A stretch of 64,000 nt of DNA from Nocardia ignorata NBRC 108230 (lineage in GTDB: Bacteria > Actinomycetota > Actinomycetes > Mycobacteriales > Mycobacteriaceae). Shown piece after piece: positions 52,791-59,688 of this stretch. The stretch is from assembly GCF_001612905.1 (NCBI RefSeq), contig NZ_BDBI01000030.1, forward strand, positions 62,001 through 126,000. The letters run 5' to 3'. The first letter of the stretch is position 1; every line of letters starts with the position of its first letter. The notes beneath the pieces were generated by a model. It did no database searches and was not told the DNA's origin. It saw only the letters and a program-made list of their open reading frames with translations. Both the position numbers and the translations under genes were made by a program.

Positions 52791-53150
52791 GGATGTTCGT
52801 CGGCCTGTTCTGGGTTGGGGTGCGCACATAGGGGCTGGCTCACCGCCTGCCCGATAAGGCCTGCCTTTCGCGCGCAGAGGCTCACAGGTCAAGGGTGGAC
52901 GAATGTCCATCAGCGCAGCTGACGCCATCGGCGCCCTTGAGGTGTGAGGGGCGCGGGATCACAATGCAGGCCAACCCAGTACAGGGCCGCGCGGCCATCG
53001 GTCGCGATACCACCGACCTCACCGCGGATTCCGTTCAGCAATTTCACCGCGCCGGGGTTCCTGGCCTGGGGTCGGCTTCGTTGGCGACCCGCTACCGGCT
53101 TCGTTGACGGCGGCCAGGAGGTGAAAAAGGGGGCCGAAGCCCCCAGGCGG
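52791..53150. other. Non-coding stretch inside the element
   Basis: About 360 bp between the 55-aa gene and the leftward Cys-rich gene. I see no frame with a convincing start and no strong repeat except the terminator hairpin at its right edge. Confidence 0.4.
53124..53144 (-). terminator. Intrinsic terminator of the leftward 51-aa gene
   Basis: On the minus strand GGGGGC, loop TTCG, GCCCCC is followed by TTTTT: a textbook intrinsic terminator seven bases past the stop codon at 53151. Confidence 0.9.
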
Positions 53151-53306
53151 TCAGTGGTACTCGAGCTGCTCGGTCTCGCGGCAGGCGTCGAGGCAGGGCT
53201 GGCAGGCGAAGTAAGGCGCCCAGGGGCCGTGCTCGGCCTCGGGCAGGACGGTGGTGGCGGGGGCGGATTCGCAGGCCCAGCAGTTGGGGGCGGTGGTGAT
53301 GTTCAT
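53151..53306 (-). CDS. Small four-cysteine protein of the element (51 aa)
   Basis: Begins MNITTAPNCWACESAPATTV and later has YFACQPCLDACRE. Two CxxC pairs separated by 28 residues suggest a zinc-ribbon fold. The ATG at 53306 has GGAGAGGA about eight bases upstream, and a textbook terminator follows the stop, so it is very probably a real single-gene transcript. Function unknown; a small DNA- or protein-binding adapter is possible. Confidence 0.75.
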   Translation of the reverse strand: MNITTAPNCWACESAPATTVLPEAEHGPWAPYFACQPCLDACRETEQLEYH

Positions 53307-54036
53307 GATCGGGGTTCCTCTCCGGTCGGGGTGGTCTGGCTGAGGGCGTCTCGATCACGACTGCGGTGGGTGTCAAGGGTTGCGAGGCAATCACGCAGTG
53401 ACGCCGTAGGCGCCCTTGATGCCCGCCGTAGTCGTGATAGCCCTCGGATCAGTCAGACCGCCACGACCGGAGAGGAAACCTGGTGAGCGTTGCTGCGGAA
53501 CTGTGTGCGTCGCAACGTGAGCCATGACCAACTGAGCAAAACGACTGGACATGCCGCGACCTGACCGGACCAGAACAACCGACCGGGCAGGGTGGCGACC
53601 ATTCGTCGGGGCTGGTGACGGTTCGGTGACCCCGTCACGAGTCCGGCAGATGGGTCTATGAGGCAAGCGAGCGAAGCTCGTGCGGCAGCACCGTTCGAGA
53701 GTCGGTGTGCTGGTGGCCGTCGATCGGGGCAGATGCCGGCCGAATCGGGCTCGTGAAATCGTTCAGCAATTCTGACGGGCCGGTTCCTCGTGCCCCGTCA
53801 ACGCCTGCGGGTCAGTGCGGATTGAGCATTCAGGAGCTCCGGCGTCTGCCGTAAGCGCGTGCTCGTCGCCGACGCGGTCGACGCGCCCAGGCGGCGCCTT
53901 ATCAGCCTGGCTGCGCGTCGCAGCGCGGCGGCGGCGCGCACGCGCCGCCGCAGGCGCCTTGATCCTATATAGCGAAATTCAGCAACAACTCCGTGCGGTG
54001 ACGGGCGCTCAACAACTCGGGAGGCGTGAACCCAGC
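53307..54036. other. Long stretch without a clear gene, with GC-rich inverted repeat
   Basis: 730 bp without a convincing gene. A leftward frame at 53391-53552 (starts MSSRFAQLVMAHVATHTVPQ, 53 aa) is possible but lacks a good ribosome site. At 53889-53965 repeated GGCGCCTT units surround a perfect GC-rich palindrome. The part near 53.9-54.0 kb also holds an A/T-rich TATATAGCG. A cis-acting locus for transfer or replication is conceivable here. Confidence 0.45.
53928..53951. repeat. GC-rich 11-bp inverted repeat
   Basis: GCGGCGGCGCG (53928-53938) and CGCGCCGCCGC (53941-53951) form a perfect palindrome with a 2-base centre. AGGCGGCGCCTTATC (53889 on) and AGGCGCCTTGATC (53952 on) flank it as near direct repeats. 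It lies about 85 bp downstream of the leftward kinase-like gene and could be its terminator or a cis site. Confidence 0.6.
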
Positions 54037-54570
54037 CTATGAACCCGGTCTGATCGCAGCGTCGATCTGGCGTGCAGCCTCGTTCGGTTCGAGGCAGTCA
54101 GTGTTGATCGTGAGGTCGGCGCTGATCGTCGGCGTTGCCGCTCCTGCTGCCAAACGTTCGGCAACGTCGCCTGTTCGACGGGCGATGATGCGCGCCTTCG
54201 CGGTTTCTGGATCACAGACCAGCTGAACAACAGTCCATTCGACATTCGGCGTCGCTGTCCGCACCGCTTCGATGACCTCCGGTTGCCCAGCGTGAACGAC
54301 CGGGACGAGTCCCGCTTGGGTGAGCTCGTCCAGGCCTGGCCGATCGATCGCGTATCGGGCGCTGTACCGGCTGTTCTGCCAGACCAGCAGTCCGGCCGAT
54401 TCCAACCGGTCGAGCTCGTGTTCGTCGGTCATGCGGTATCCGGTGGTTCGCCCGGCTCCCGCCTTCAACCGTTCGAACAACCGGTATCGGGTATCGAGAA
54501 GCGAAAGTGCCTGTGTCACAGTGTCTTTACCGGTAGCGGGCGCACCGTAGAGGATGACACCCGAACTCAT
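54037..54570 (-). CDS. Guanylate-kinase-like P-loop protein of the element
   Basis: 177-aa protein. The P-loop is GVILYGAPATGKDTVTQAL at residues 4-22. The next part (GAGRTTGYRMTDEHELDRLE followed by SAGLLVWQNSRYSARYAID) follows the layout of guanylate kinase: the TTR-type loop, the acidic stretch and the aromatic NMP-binding region, but Tyr and Arg positions differ from true Gmk. RIIARRTGDVAERL resembles the lid. Its ATG overlaps the stop of the GntR-kinase gene (ATGA), so the two are coupled. Substrate and purpose are unknown; a nucleotide or small-molecule kinase tied to element control is likely. Confidence 0.8.
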   Translation of the reverse strand: MSSGVILYGAPATGKDTVTQALSLLDTRYRLFERLKAGAGRTTGYRMTDEHELDRLESAGLLVWQNSRYSARYAIDRPGLDELTQAGLVPVVHAGQPEVIEAVRTATPNVEWTVVQLVCDPETAKARIIARRTGDVAERLAAGAATPTISADLTINTDCLEPNEAARQIDAAIRPGS

Positions 54571-55418
54571 TGGGCAGAGTCTCGCCGGAATGAATCGATC
54601 AACTGCTGAGCCTGAGTGCGAAGCGGCGGGCTGTCCGGGTCGTTGTCGATGACGACGTGGTCGACCTCGGGGCGAAAGTCGAGGTTCAGCCCGGCGCTGT
54701 AGCGGCCCCAATCGGCAAGCTTGGCGGTGTCGCGCCCCGCGCCGCGCCTGCGCAGGTACATCAGCATGGTGTCCAGCGAGCAGCGCACCCACACGAATGT
54801 GCAGTCGGCGCGGTAGGTCTCACCGCGGGCGATCACTCGATCCAGCCAAGCGCGGTCGGTGAATTCCTTGATGTAGGGCGCGGTCGCGATCACTGAGGTG
54901 CCGACCTCGATGTTGTCGTTGATCACGCCTTCAAGGGCTTCGTATTCGCGGGGGCGGAGGCGGTTGAAATACACGTCTGACTCGCGGTCGTTGATGCTCT
55001 GCCCGAGGTCCTCGAGGGCGGGCTCGATCAGCGGTCGGGCAATCGTGTCCTTGTCGAGGATTGCCCAATTCGTCGCTCGCGCCAGCGTCCGCGCGAACTC
55101 GCTCTTGCCCGAGCCGGGGAAGCCGCCGACGTAGACGATGCGCGGTCGGACCGGCCGAAACGGTGCGGACAGGGCAAGGCTGACGGTTGTCGGCGTCGTC
55201 ACGACACGGCCGGACCGGTTCTGCGACGCGATGTAACCCTCCTTGACGAGTAGGTCCATCGCGTCGGTAATCGTGCGCTGACTCGCGTGCCATTCCTTCG
55301 CCAGCTCCCGCGTCGACGGCAAGCGCTGTCCGTCACGGAGTCTCCCCGACTCAATGTCGTTGCGGATGGCCTGCGCGATCCGTGCAGGGGCAGAGGTCTT
55401 CGGCTCGCTCGCGGCCAC
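54567..55418 (-). CDS. GntR winged-helix fused to a P-loop kinase domain
   Basis: 283-aa fusion. Residues 10-75 are a GntR-type winged helix (RLPSTRELAKEWHASQRTIT, then DLLVKEGYIASQNRSGRVV). Residues 93-280 are a P-loop domain: Walker A YVGGFPGSGKSEFAR, then AILDKDTIARPL, resembling small-molecule phosphotransferases and zeta-toxin-like AAA_33 proteins, and YRADCTFVWVRCSLDTMLMY. AICE repressors of the KorSA type are GntR proteins without such a domain. The GTG at 55418 follows AAAGGAG. It is divergent from the transfer-replication operon, and three palindromic sites lie between. ATP or a ligand may set DNA binding. Confidence 0.85.
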   Translation of the reverse strand: MAASEPKTSAPARIAQAIRNDIESGRLRDGQRLPSTRELAKEWHASQRTITDAMDLLVKEGYIASQNRSGRVVTTPTTVSLALSAPFRPVRPRIVYVGGFPGSGKSEFARTLARATNWAILDKDTIARPLIEPALEDLGQSINDRESDVYFNRLRPREYEALEGVINDNIEVGTSVIATAPYIKEFTDRAWLDRVIARGETYRADCTFVWVRCSLDTMLMYLRRRGAGRDTAKLADWGRYSAGLNLDFRPEVDHVVIDNDPDSPPLRTQAQQLIDSFRRDSAQ

Positions 55419-55429
55419 GGGGCTCCTTT

Positions 55430-55556
55430 GGTAGCAGTTGCTGACCTGAGGGTATCAGCTGACACCGACGCGCTGACCTGGGAAAAGTTCCTTCGCAATC
55501 GTTGCTGTGAATTGACTCACGAAAGTAGTTGCTATCTTTGGGTATCAGTTGCTACC
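55430..55556. promoter_or_regulatory. Three palindromic operator-like sites between divergent units
   Basis: GGTAGCAGTTGCTGACC (55430-55446), GGTATCAGCTGACACC (55451-55466) and GGTATCAGTTGCTACC (55541-55556) share the pattern GGTAnCARYTGnTACC, a palindrome; GTAGTTGCTATC (55525-55536) is a further half-like site. The first two cover the GntR-kinase promoter and the third lies 60 bp before the operon start, which fits repression of both directions by the GntR protein. Confidence 0.7.
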
Positions 55557-55615
55557 GTTGATGCATCGCGAACGAATAATTCGGTCTCGCTACCAACACA
55601 CAGGAGCTGATTTCA

Positions 55616-56062
55616 ATGGCACTCAAGGACATGTGGATCCCCACCGATTTCAACGCTGTCTTCCCGCAGGGGCTGATTTTGGTGGGCAAGATCGAGCCGG
55701 ACGAGGAGTTCAGCTCGGACCGCAACGCGCCGAAGCGGCAGAAGATCGATGCGGACCGTGATGGCAATGGCTCGCGTAAGCGGCTGTGGAAGGCCACGGT
55801 CATGGACCCGGCCGGTGCGGGCAAGGGCGCGAAGAACACCGGTTTGGACATCACATTCGTCTCCGATGTCGTTCCGGTGCCACCTGCGAATGAGGTGATG
55901 CCCGGCTTCTGCCCGATCCAGCTGGAAGGGCTGATGCTCAAGCCGCGTGTGGTCGGCAACGGTGAGTTCAAGTCGATCGGGTTCTACATCCGGGCCACGG
56001 GCATCGTCGGCGACAACTCGGGCGCGAAGGTCAACGAGCCCGCCGCGCGTAAGGCCGCGTGA
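55616..56062 (+). CDS. Conserved AICE protein, first gene of the transfer operon
   Basis: 148-aa soluble protein: MALKDMWIPTDFNAVFPQGL, then DEEFSSDRNAPKRQKIDADR, and EGLMLKPRVVGNGEFKSIGF. AGGAG lies nine bases ahead of the ATG. Proteins of this kind open the operon in many actinobacterial integrative elements, but I know no assigned function. The position directly under the operator sites suggests an early, tightly controlled gene. The end overlaps the next gene by four bases. Confidence 0.72.
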   Translation: MALKDMWIPTDFNAVFPQGLILVGKIEPDEEFSSDRNAPKRQKIDADRDGNGSRKRLWKATVMDPAGAGKGAKNTGLDITFVSDVVPVPPANEVMPGFCPIQLEGLMLKPRVVGNGEFKSIGFYIRATGIVGDNSGAKVNEPAARKAA

Positions 56063-56331
56063 TCGTCATGTCTCACGTGAGTATGTCGGCCATCCTGCTC
56101 GACTCGGTCGCAGTCGAGTACCACCCGGCCAGCGCCGATGACACCTTCGATTTCGTGCACCCGGCCAAGGTCTGGGTGAGGCTGGATGCCAAGGACGCGC
56201 ATTCGACGGTTTTCCTCGACATCGAGCACGTTCGCCAGCTCGCCGAGGAACTCCCGAAGCTGCTGATGGCTCATGATGCGGCCGAGCACGTGGCCAAGGA
56301 GCAGGCTGCGGCCGAGGCTGAGGCGGCCTGA
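56059..56331 (+). CDS. Small helical element protein (90 aa)
   Basis: GTG start overlapping the preceding stop (GTGA), as usual in this operon; ATG at 56068 is an alternative. The protein reads AILLDSVAVEYHPASADDTF, then DIEHVRQLAEELPKLLMAHD, ending in an Ala/Glu-rich helix. No motif is recognised. It may be an accessory or scaffold protein. Confidence 0.65.
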   Translation: MIVMSHVSMSAILLDSVAVEYHPASADDTFDFVHPAKVWVRLDAKDAHSTVFLDIEHVRQLAEELPKLLMAHDAAEHVAKEQAAAEAEAA

Positions 56332-56332
56332 G

Positions 56333-56929
56333 ATGGGCACGGCGGATCAGCAGTCCTCGGGTATGCGGTGGGCTCGCTGGTCCGCCGTTCTGGTTCTGAT
56401 CGGTATCGGTGGTGCCGCGTTCGTGTTGTCGTTCGCGGCGCTGCAAGACCTCGCGATCATGGGTGGCACACCACGGGGTTTGGCGTGGTTGTTCCCGGTG
56501 ATCGTGGACGGCACCATCATCCAAGCCACGATGGCCGTGGTCGCTCTGCCACCGGAATCGGCTGAGCGGGCCTGGTTCTCGCGCATCCTTGTCGGTGGGG
56601 CGGCGGTGTCGGTGTCGAGCAACTCGATCCACGCCTACCTGACCGGCCACGGCTGGGGCGGTGCCCTACTGGCAGCGATCCCACCCCTCGCCCTGCTCAT
56701 CGACACACACGGCCTTGTCCTGCTTCGCCGTGCGGCACAACAGGAATCGGCTCCGGCTGTGGTCGAGTCGGCACCCGAAACACCTGCCGTCGCGCCTGAT
56801 CCGGCGCCCTCGGTCGAACCCTCCCTTCCTGGCCCGGTTCCTGCATCGGTGCCGTCTTTCCATCCTTCTCCGCGTTCGGCTGCGCCGTTGCTGCCTGTCG
56901 CGGTCCCGATCCCTACAGGGGGCAACTGA
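56333..56929 (+). CDS. DUF2637 (SpdB-like) plasmid-spread membrane protein
   Basis: 198-aa membrane protein with four hydrophobic segments (SAVLVLIGIGGAAFVLSFAA, GLAWLFPVIVDGTIIQATMA, LVGGAAVSVSSNSIHAYLTG, GGALLAAIPPLALLIDTHGL) and a Pro/Ala/Ser-rich tail. It fits DUF2637, found in SpdB-type proteins of Streptomyces plasmids and AICEs that help spread of transferred DNA through the mycelium. The ATG start is one base after the stop of the preceding gene. It fits with the TraB-like ATPase 500 bp downstream. Confidence 0.85.
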   Translation: MGTADQQSSGMRWARWSAVLVLIGIGGAAFVLSFAALQDLAIMGGTPRGLAWLFPVIVDGTIIQATMAVVALPPESAERAWFSRILVGGAAVSVSSNSIHAYLTGHGWGGALLAAIPPLALLIDTHGLVLLRRAAQQESAPAVVESAPETPAVAPDPAPSVEPSLPGPVPASVPSFHPSPRSAAPLLPVAVPIPTGGN

Positions 56930-56930
56930 C

Positions 56931-57134
56931 ATGTCTGACTATTCGTTCATCTCGGTCACGTCGCCGACCTACGACTGTGACTTCGACGTCCGTTACCTCG
57001 AGGACTTCGGCAAGATCCTCGCCTCACTCGGCTGCGGTGATCTGTACCTGACCCCGTTCGATGCTGCCGACCTCGCAGACAAACTGATTGCGGCGCTGGA
57101 CGTCTACGCCTCGACCTTGCGGGCGGTGGCGTGA
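56931..57134 (+). CDS. Small acidic element protein (67 aa)
   Basis: Begins MSDYSFISVTSPTYDCDFDV with GGGGG about eight bases upstream, ends LIAALDVYASTLRAVA. Acidic, two cysteines (DCDF and LGCGDLY), no known motif. Its stop overlaps the start of the exported Cys-repeat peptide gene. Unknown. Confidence 0.65.
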   Translation: MSDYSFISVTSPTYDCDFDVRYLEDFGKILASLGCGDLYLTPFDAADLADKLIAALDVYASTLRAVA

Positions 57135-57400
57135 TGTCTCCCCGTCTGTTGTTCGTGTCCGTCGCGCTGCTGGGTCTGCTCTCGACCCCGGTGGTCGTGC
57201 CGATGCTCCTGGCCGGTGAAGAGCCCGGCGACGCCCCGACCGTGGTGTCCTCGGTGAACCCGCTGGTTCCGGGATGCTCGATGTTCTGCGACGACGGTCC
57301 GGCCGCAATGCCGCTGCCCGGCCCCGAAGCGCCCGGTTGCGTGGCGTTCTGCAATGACGGCCCGGTATCGCTGCCCATGACCTCCTCGGGGGTGAAGTGA
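57134..57400 (+). CDS. Small exported peptide with duplicated Cys motif
   Basis: 88-aa protein with an N-terminal signal or anchor (PRLLFVSVALLGLLSTPVVV, then PMLLAG). The rest is low in charge and has a tandem repeat: PGCSMFCDDGPAAMPLPGP and PGCVAFCNDGPVSLPM, each with a Cys-x3-Cys followed by (D/N)DGP. Four cysteines outside the membrane suggest two disulfides or a metal site. A GTG three bases earlier is an alternative start. It immediately precedes the TraB-type ATPase gene, overlapping by four bases if the GTG of that gene is counted. Confidence 0.7.
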   Translation: MSPRLLFVSVALLGLLSTPVVVPMLLAGEEPGDAPTVVSSVNPLVPGCSMFCDDGPAAMPLPGPEAPGCVAFCNDGPVSLPMTSSGVK

Positions 57401-58731
57401 TGGGATCGACGATCGTTCCGCTCGCGGCCGTGCTGGCCTCGGGATTGATGTTGTGGTGGCGACACCTCGACAGCCCCACCCGGCCGGTGGGTGAGGTGGA
57501 CCCGTTCGCGGGAGTGCCGGCCGAATTGCGCACCGCCGCCCTCGTGCTCACCGATGTCCGGCACCTGATGTTGATGTGGTTGTCGCTGGGTTTGGGCTCT
57601 GAGAAGGGTTGGCCCAGCATCGCCGGTGGTGTCGACCTGATCCCGTCCGGCGCGGTGTTCGACGTGCAGATGATCGGTGGACAGAAGCTGACCGACTGGA
57701 CCAACGACGACACCGCCGACCAGCTCGCCCAATACCTCGGGGTCGCGAAAGTCCTTGTGACCCGGTCTGACCCGGGATTCGTTCGGGTAGAACTGCGCAC
57801 CTTCGACACCCTCGCCGGTGCCGTCGAACCCGGCCCCGTCGAACCTGCTGTCGTGGAACCGGTCGGCGTGGAATCCACCGGGGTCGACCTCGAGGCCGTT
57901 CATGTCGGGGTGCACGAAGACGGGCGCCCGTGGCTGCTGCGCATCCTCTATGCCCACATCCTGCTTGCCGGTGCGACGGGTTCGGGTAAGGGCTCGGTGT
58001 TGTGGTCGATCGTGGCCGGGCTCGGTCCCGCGATCAAAGCCGGATACGTCGACATCTGGGTGGCAGACCCCAAGGGCGGCATGGAATTCGGACGTGGCGA
58101 AAAGCTGTGGGTCCGGTTCGAGTGCGATGCTCCGGGGATTCTCGGGATGCTCGCCGAAGCGGTGTCGCGGATGGATGAGCGCTCGGCCCGGTTCCGTCAG
58201 GCCGGTATCCGCAAGTACGTTCCCTCGACCGAGGAACCGCTGGTGGTGATCATCATCGATGAGGCTGCCGCCCTGTCGTCGTATGCCTCGCGTGAGGAAC
58301 AGGAGAAGTTCCGGCAGCTGACCGGGATGTTGCAGTCCAAGGGGCGTGCGGTCGGGTTCTCGGTGATCTCGGCGTTGCAGGACCCGTCCAAGGACACCAT
58401 GCCCAACCGGCAGTTGTTCCCCGTCCGGATCGGGCTGCGCTTGGACGAGCCGACCCAAACCGCGATGGTCCACGGCCAGGGCGCCAAGGACCGGGGCGCG
58501 TTGTGCCACGAGATTCCCGATACGACACCGGGTGTCGGCTACGTCGGTGAAGACGGCACTACCCGGCTGAGCAGGGTGCGGGCGTTCTGGGTGTCGGACG
58601 ACCACATCGACGCCATCGTGGCCGCCTACGCCCCTGAGCACCCGGACCTGTCCCCGCAGGGTGACTACACCGATTTCGACCCCGACTTCATTCCCGGCGA
58701 AGACGACGAGCCCCAGGGGCGTGCGGCATGA
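57400..58731 (+). CDS. FtsK/SpoIIIE-type DNA translocase (TraB/TraSA-like)
   Basis: 443-aa transfer protein. One N-terminal hydrophobic stretch (IVPLAAVLASGLMLWWRHLD), an N-terminal domain (about residues 40-170), then the motor: Walker A LLAGATGSGKGSVLWSI near residue 193, PKGGMEFGRGEKLW, and Walker B LVVIIIDEAAALSSY. By family it pumps double-stranded DNA between mycelial cells, the conjugation mode of AICEs. It is shorter than FtsK and has no gamma domain by eye. ATG at 57400 or GTG at 57397. The next gene overlaps its stop. Confidence 0.9.
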   Translation: MGSTIVPLAAVLASGLMLWWRHLDSPTRPVGEVDPFAGVPAELRTAALVLTDVRHLMLMWLSLGLGSEKGWPSIAGGVDLIPSGAVFDVQMIGGQKLTDWTNDDTADQLAQYLGVAKVLVTRSDPGFVRVELRTFDTLAGAVEPGPVEPAVVEPVGVESTGVDLEAVHVGVHEDGRPWLLRILYAHILLAGATGSGKGSVLWSIVAGLGPAIKAGYVDIWVADPKGGMEFGRGEKLWVRFECDAPGILGMLAEAVSRMDERSARFRQAGIRKYVPSTEEPLVVIIIDEAAALSSYASREEQEKFRQLTGMLQSKGRAVGFSVISALQDPSKDTMPNRQLFPVRIGLRLDEPTQTAMVHGQGAKDRGALCHEIPDTTPGVGYVGEDGTTRLSRVRAFWVSDDHIDAIVAAYAPEHPDLSPQGDYTDFDPDFIPGEDDEPQGRAA

Positions 58732-59045
58732 AACGCGGATTTCAGACGACCGCGCAGGTGGTCGCGTCGTGCTGCGAATGCGGCCGTGAGTTCGGACCGA
58801 TCGAGGGACCGGCGTGCTTGTTCGCGTCGATCGATGAGGCGATGGACTTCTTCATCGACGGAGCGGACGGCTTCGAGCTGTACGGGGATCGGCTGTTCTG
58901 CGAGGACTGCCTCAAGGTCGCCACCTGCTACAACCCCGGCCACGACTGGCGCATCGGCATGTCGAGCACTGAAGGCATCGGCGCACACCACATCACCCGC
59001 CAGTGCGAACAGTGCGGGCTGTTCATCTCGGAGGTGCTGGCATGA
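58728..59045 (+). CDS. Cys-rich zinc-binding-like protein, copy 1
   Basis: 105-aa soluble protein, MKRGFQTTAQVVASCCECGR. Cysteines form CCECG, then a single Cys, FCEDC, a Cys before NPGHDWRIG, and CEQCGLF at the end: three CxxC-type knuckles with a GHxW box. It is coupled to the TraB gene by ATGA. The next gene encodes a divergent copy with the same plan. DNA or nucleic-acid binding is possible, unproven. Confidence 0.7.
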   Translation: MKRGFQTTAQVVASCCECGREFGPIEGPACLFASIDEAMDFFIDGADGFELYGDRLFCEDCLKVATCYNPGHDWRIGMSSTEGIGAHHITRQCEQCGLFISEVLA

Positions 59046-59362
59046 AACGCGGACTCATCACCGAATCCCACGTGGTCATCTACTGCGACACCTGCGGTGA
59101 TGTCCTCACCGATGCCGATGGGGAGTCGATCTGCTTCGACTCCACCCACCAGGCCGTGGGCTTCCTCAACGTCAAGGTTTCGGGCTGGTCCTACGACGGC
59201 GACCGCGTCACCTGCGACGTCTGCTCGGGGGCGGTGGAATGCCTGACCAACGGGCACCGCTGGGCGCCGGGCTGGCAGCAAGAGATCTGGCCCGTGACTG
59301 GCGATATCACCGCCTGCTCCACCTGCGGGCTCATCAAATCCGAACTCGAACAGGAGAACTGA
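59042..59362 (+). CDS. Cys-rich zinc-binding-like protein, copy 2
   Basis: 106-aa protein, MKRGLITESHVVIYCDTCGD. It keeps the plan of copy 1: CDTCG, a single Cys, TCDVC, a Cys before TNGHRWAPG, and CSTCGLIKSE. Only the motif residues and the MKRG start are strongly shared, so the duplication is old. Coupled by ATGA to copy 1. Role unknown. Confidence 0.7.
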   Translation: MKRGLITESHVVIYCDTCGDVLTDADGESICFDSTHQAVGFLNVKVSGWSYDGDRVTCDVCSGAVECLTNGHRWAPGWQQEIWPVTGDITACSTCGLIKSELEQEN

Positions 59363-59365
59363 GCA

Positions 59366-59545
59366 ATGAAGCACTACAACAACGGTCTCGCTGACGTGAT
59401 CGACTTCGCCGCCCGTGCCCGCTGCCGTGCCGAAGCCCGCGGCCTCGATCCGGCCACCGTGGCGGCAACCGTGCTCGCCGAAACCGGCACCGTCCCGGCC
59501 TGGAACGACTACGCCGACACGGGCGGATGGGACGACGTGGCATGA
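59366..59545 (+). CDS. Small element protein (59 aa)
   Basis: MKHYNNGLADVIDFAARARC, ending WNDYADTGGWDDVA. AGGAG lies 10 bases upstream of the ATG at 59366. Helical first half (ARCRAEARGLDPATVAATVL), acidic end. Coupled to the next gene by ATGA. No function recognised. Confidence 0.65.
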   Translation: MKHYNNGLADVIDFAARARCRAEARGLDPATVAATVLAETGTVPAWNDYADTGGWDDVA

Positions 59546-59688
59546 CCACTCGCAAGCCCAAAGCCGCACGGCCACAACCGAACCCGGTGCTCACCAAAGC
59601 GGCCGAGGAAGTCGCCGCAGCGAAGAAGAACACCCACCAACTCGAACTGTTCGCTCTGACCGACCTGCACCGGAAGAAGTCCTCATGA
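59542..59688 (+). CDS. Small basic element protein (48 aa)
   Basis: MTTRKPKAARPQPNPVLTKA, ending LELFALTDLHRKKSS. Lys-rich, helical middle (AAEEVAAAKKNTHQLELF). Both ends overlap neighbours by ATGA, so it is firmly part of the operon. Could bind nucleic acid or a partner; unknown. Confidence 0.65.
   Translation: MTTRKPKAARPQPNPVLTKAAEEVAAAKKNTHQLELFALTDLHRKKSS

Noticed and set aside
54037..55418. Classic zeta-type toxin-antitoxin pair
   Set aside because: The first protein starts with a GntR DNA-binding domain and the second is guanylate-kinase-like; no epsilon-type antitoxin is seen, so the label is not justified from sequence alone.
56956..58641. Leftward open frame of 561 codons in the element
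   Set aside because: It lies opposite the TraB-type gene with Walker motifs and has no own motif or ribosome site.
57400..58731. Chromosomal cell-division FtsK
   Set aside because: Too short, without four N-terminal spans or a gamma domain, and embedded in an AICE operon; transfer function fits better.
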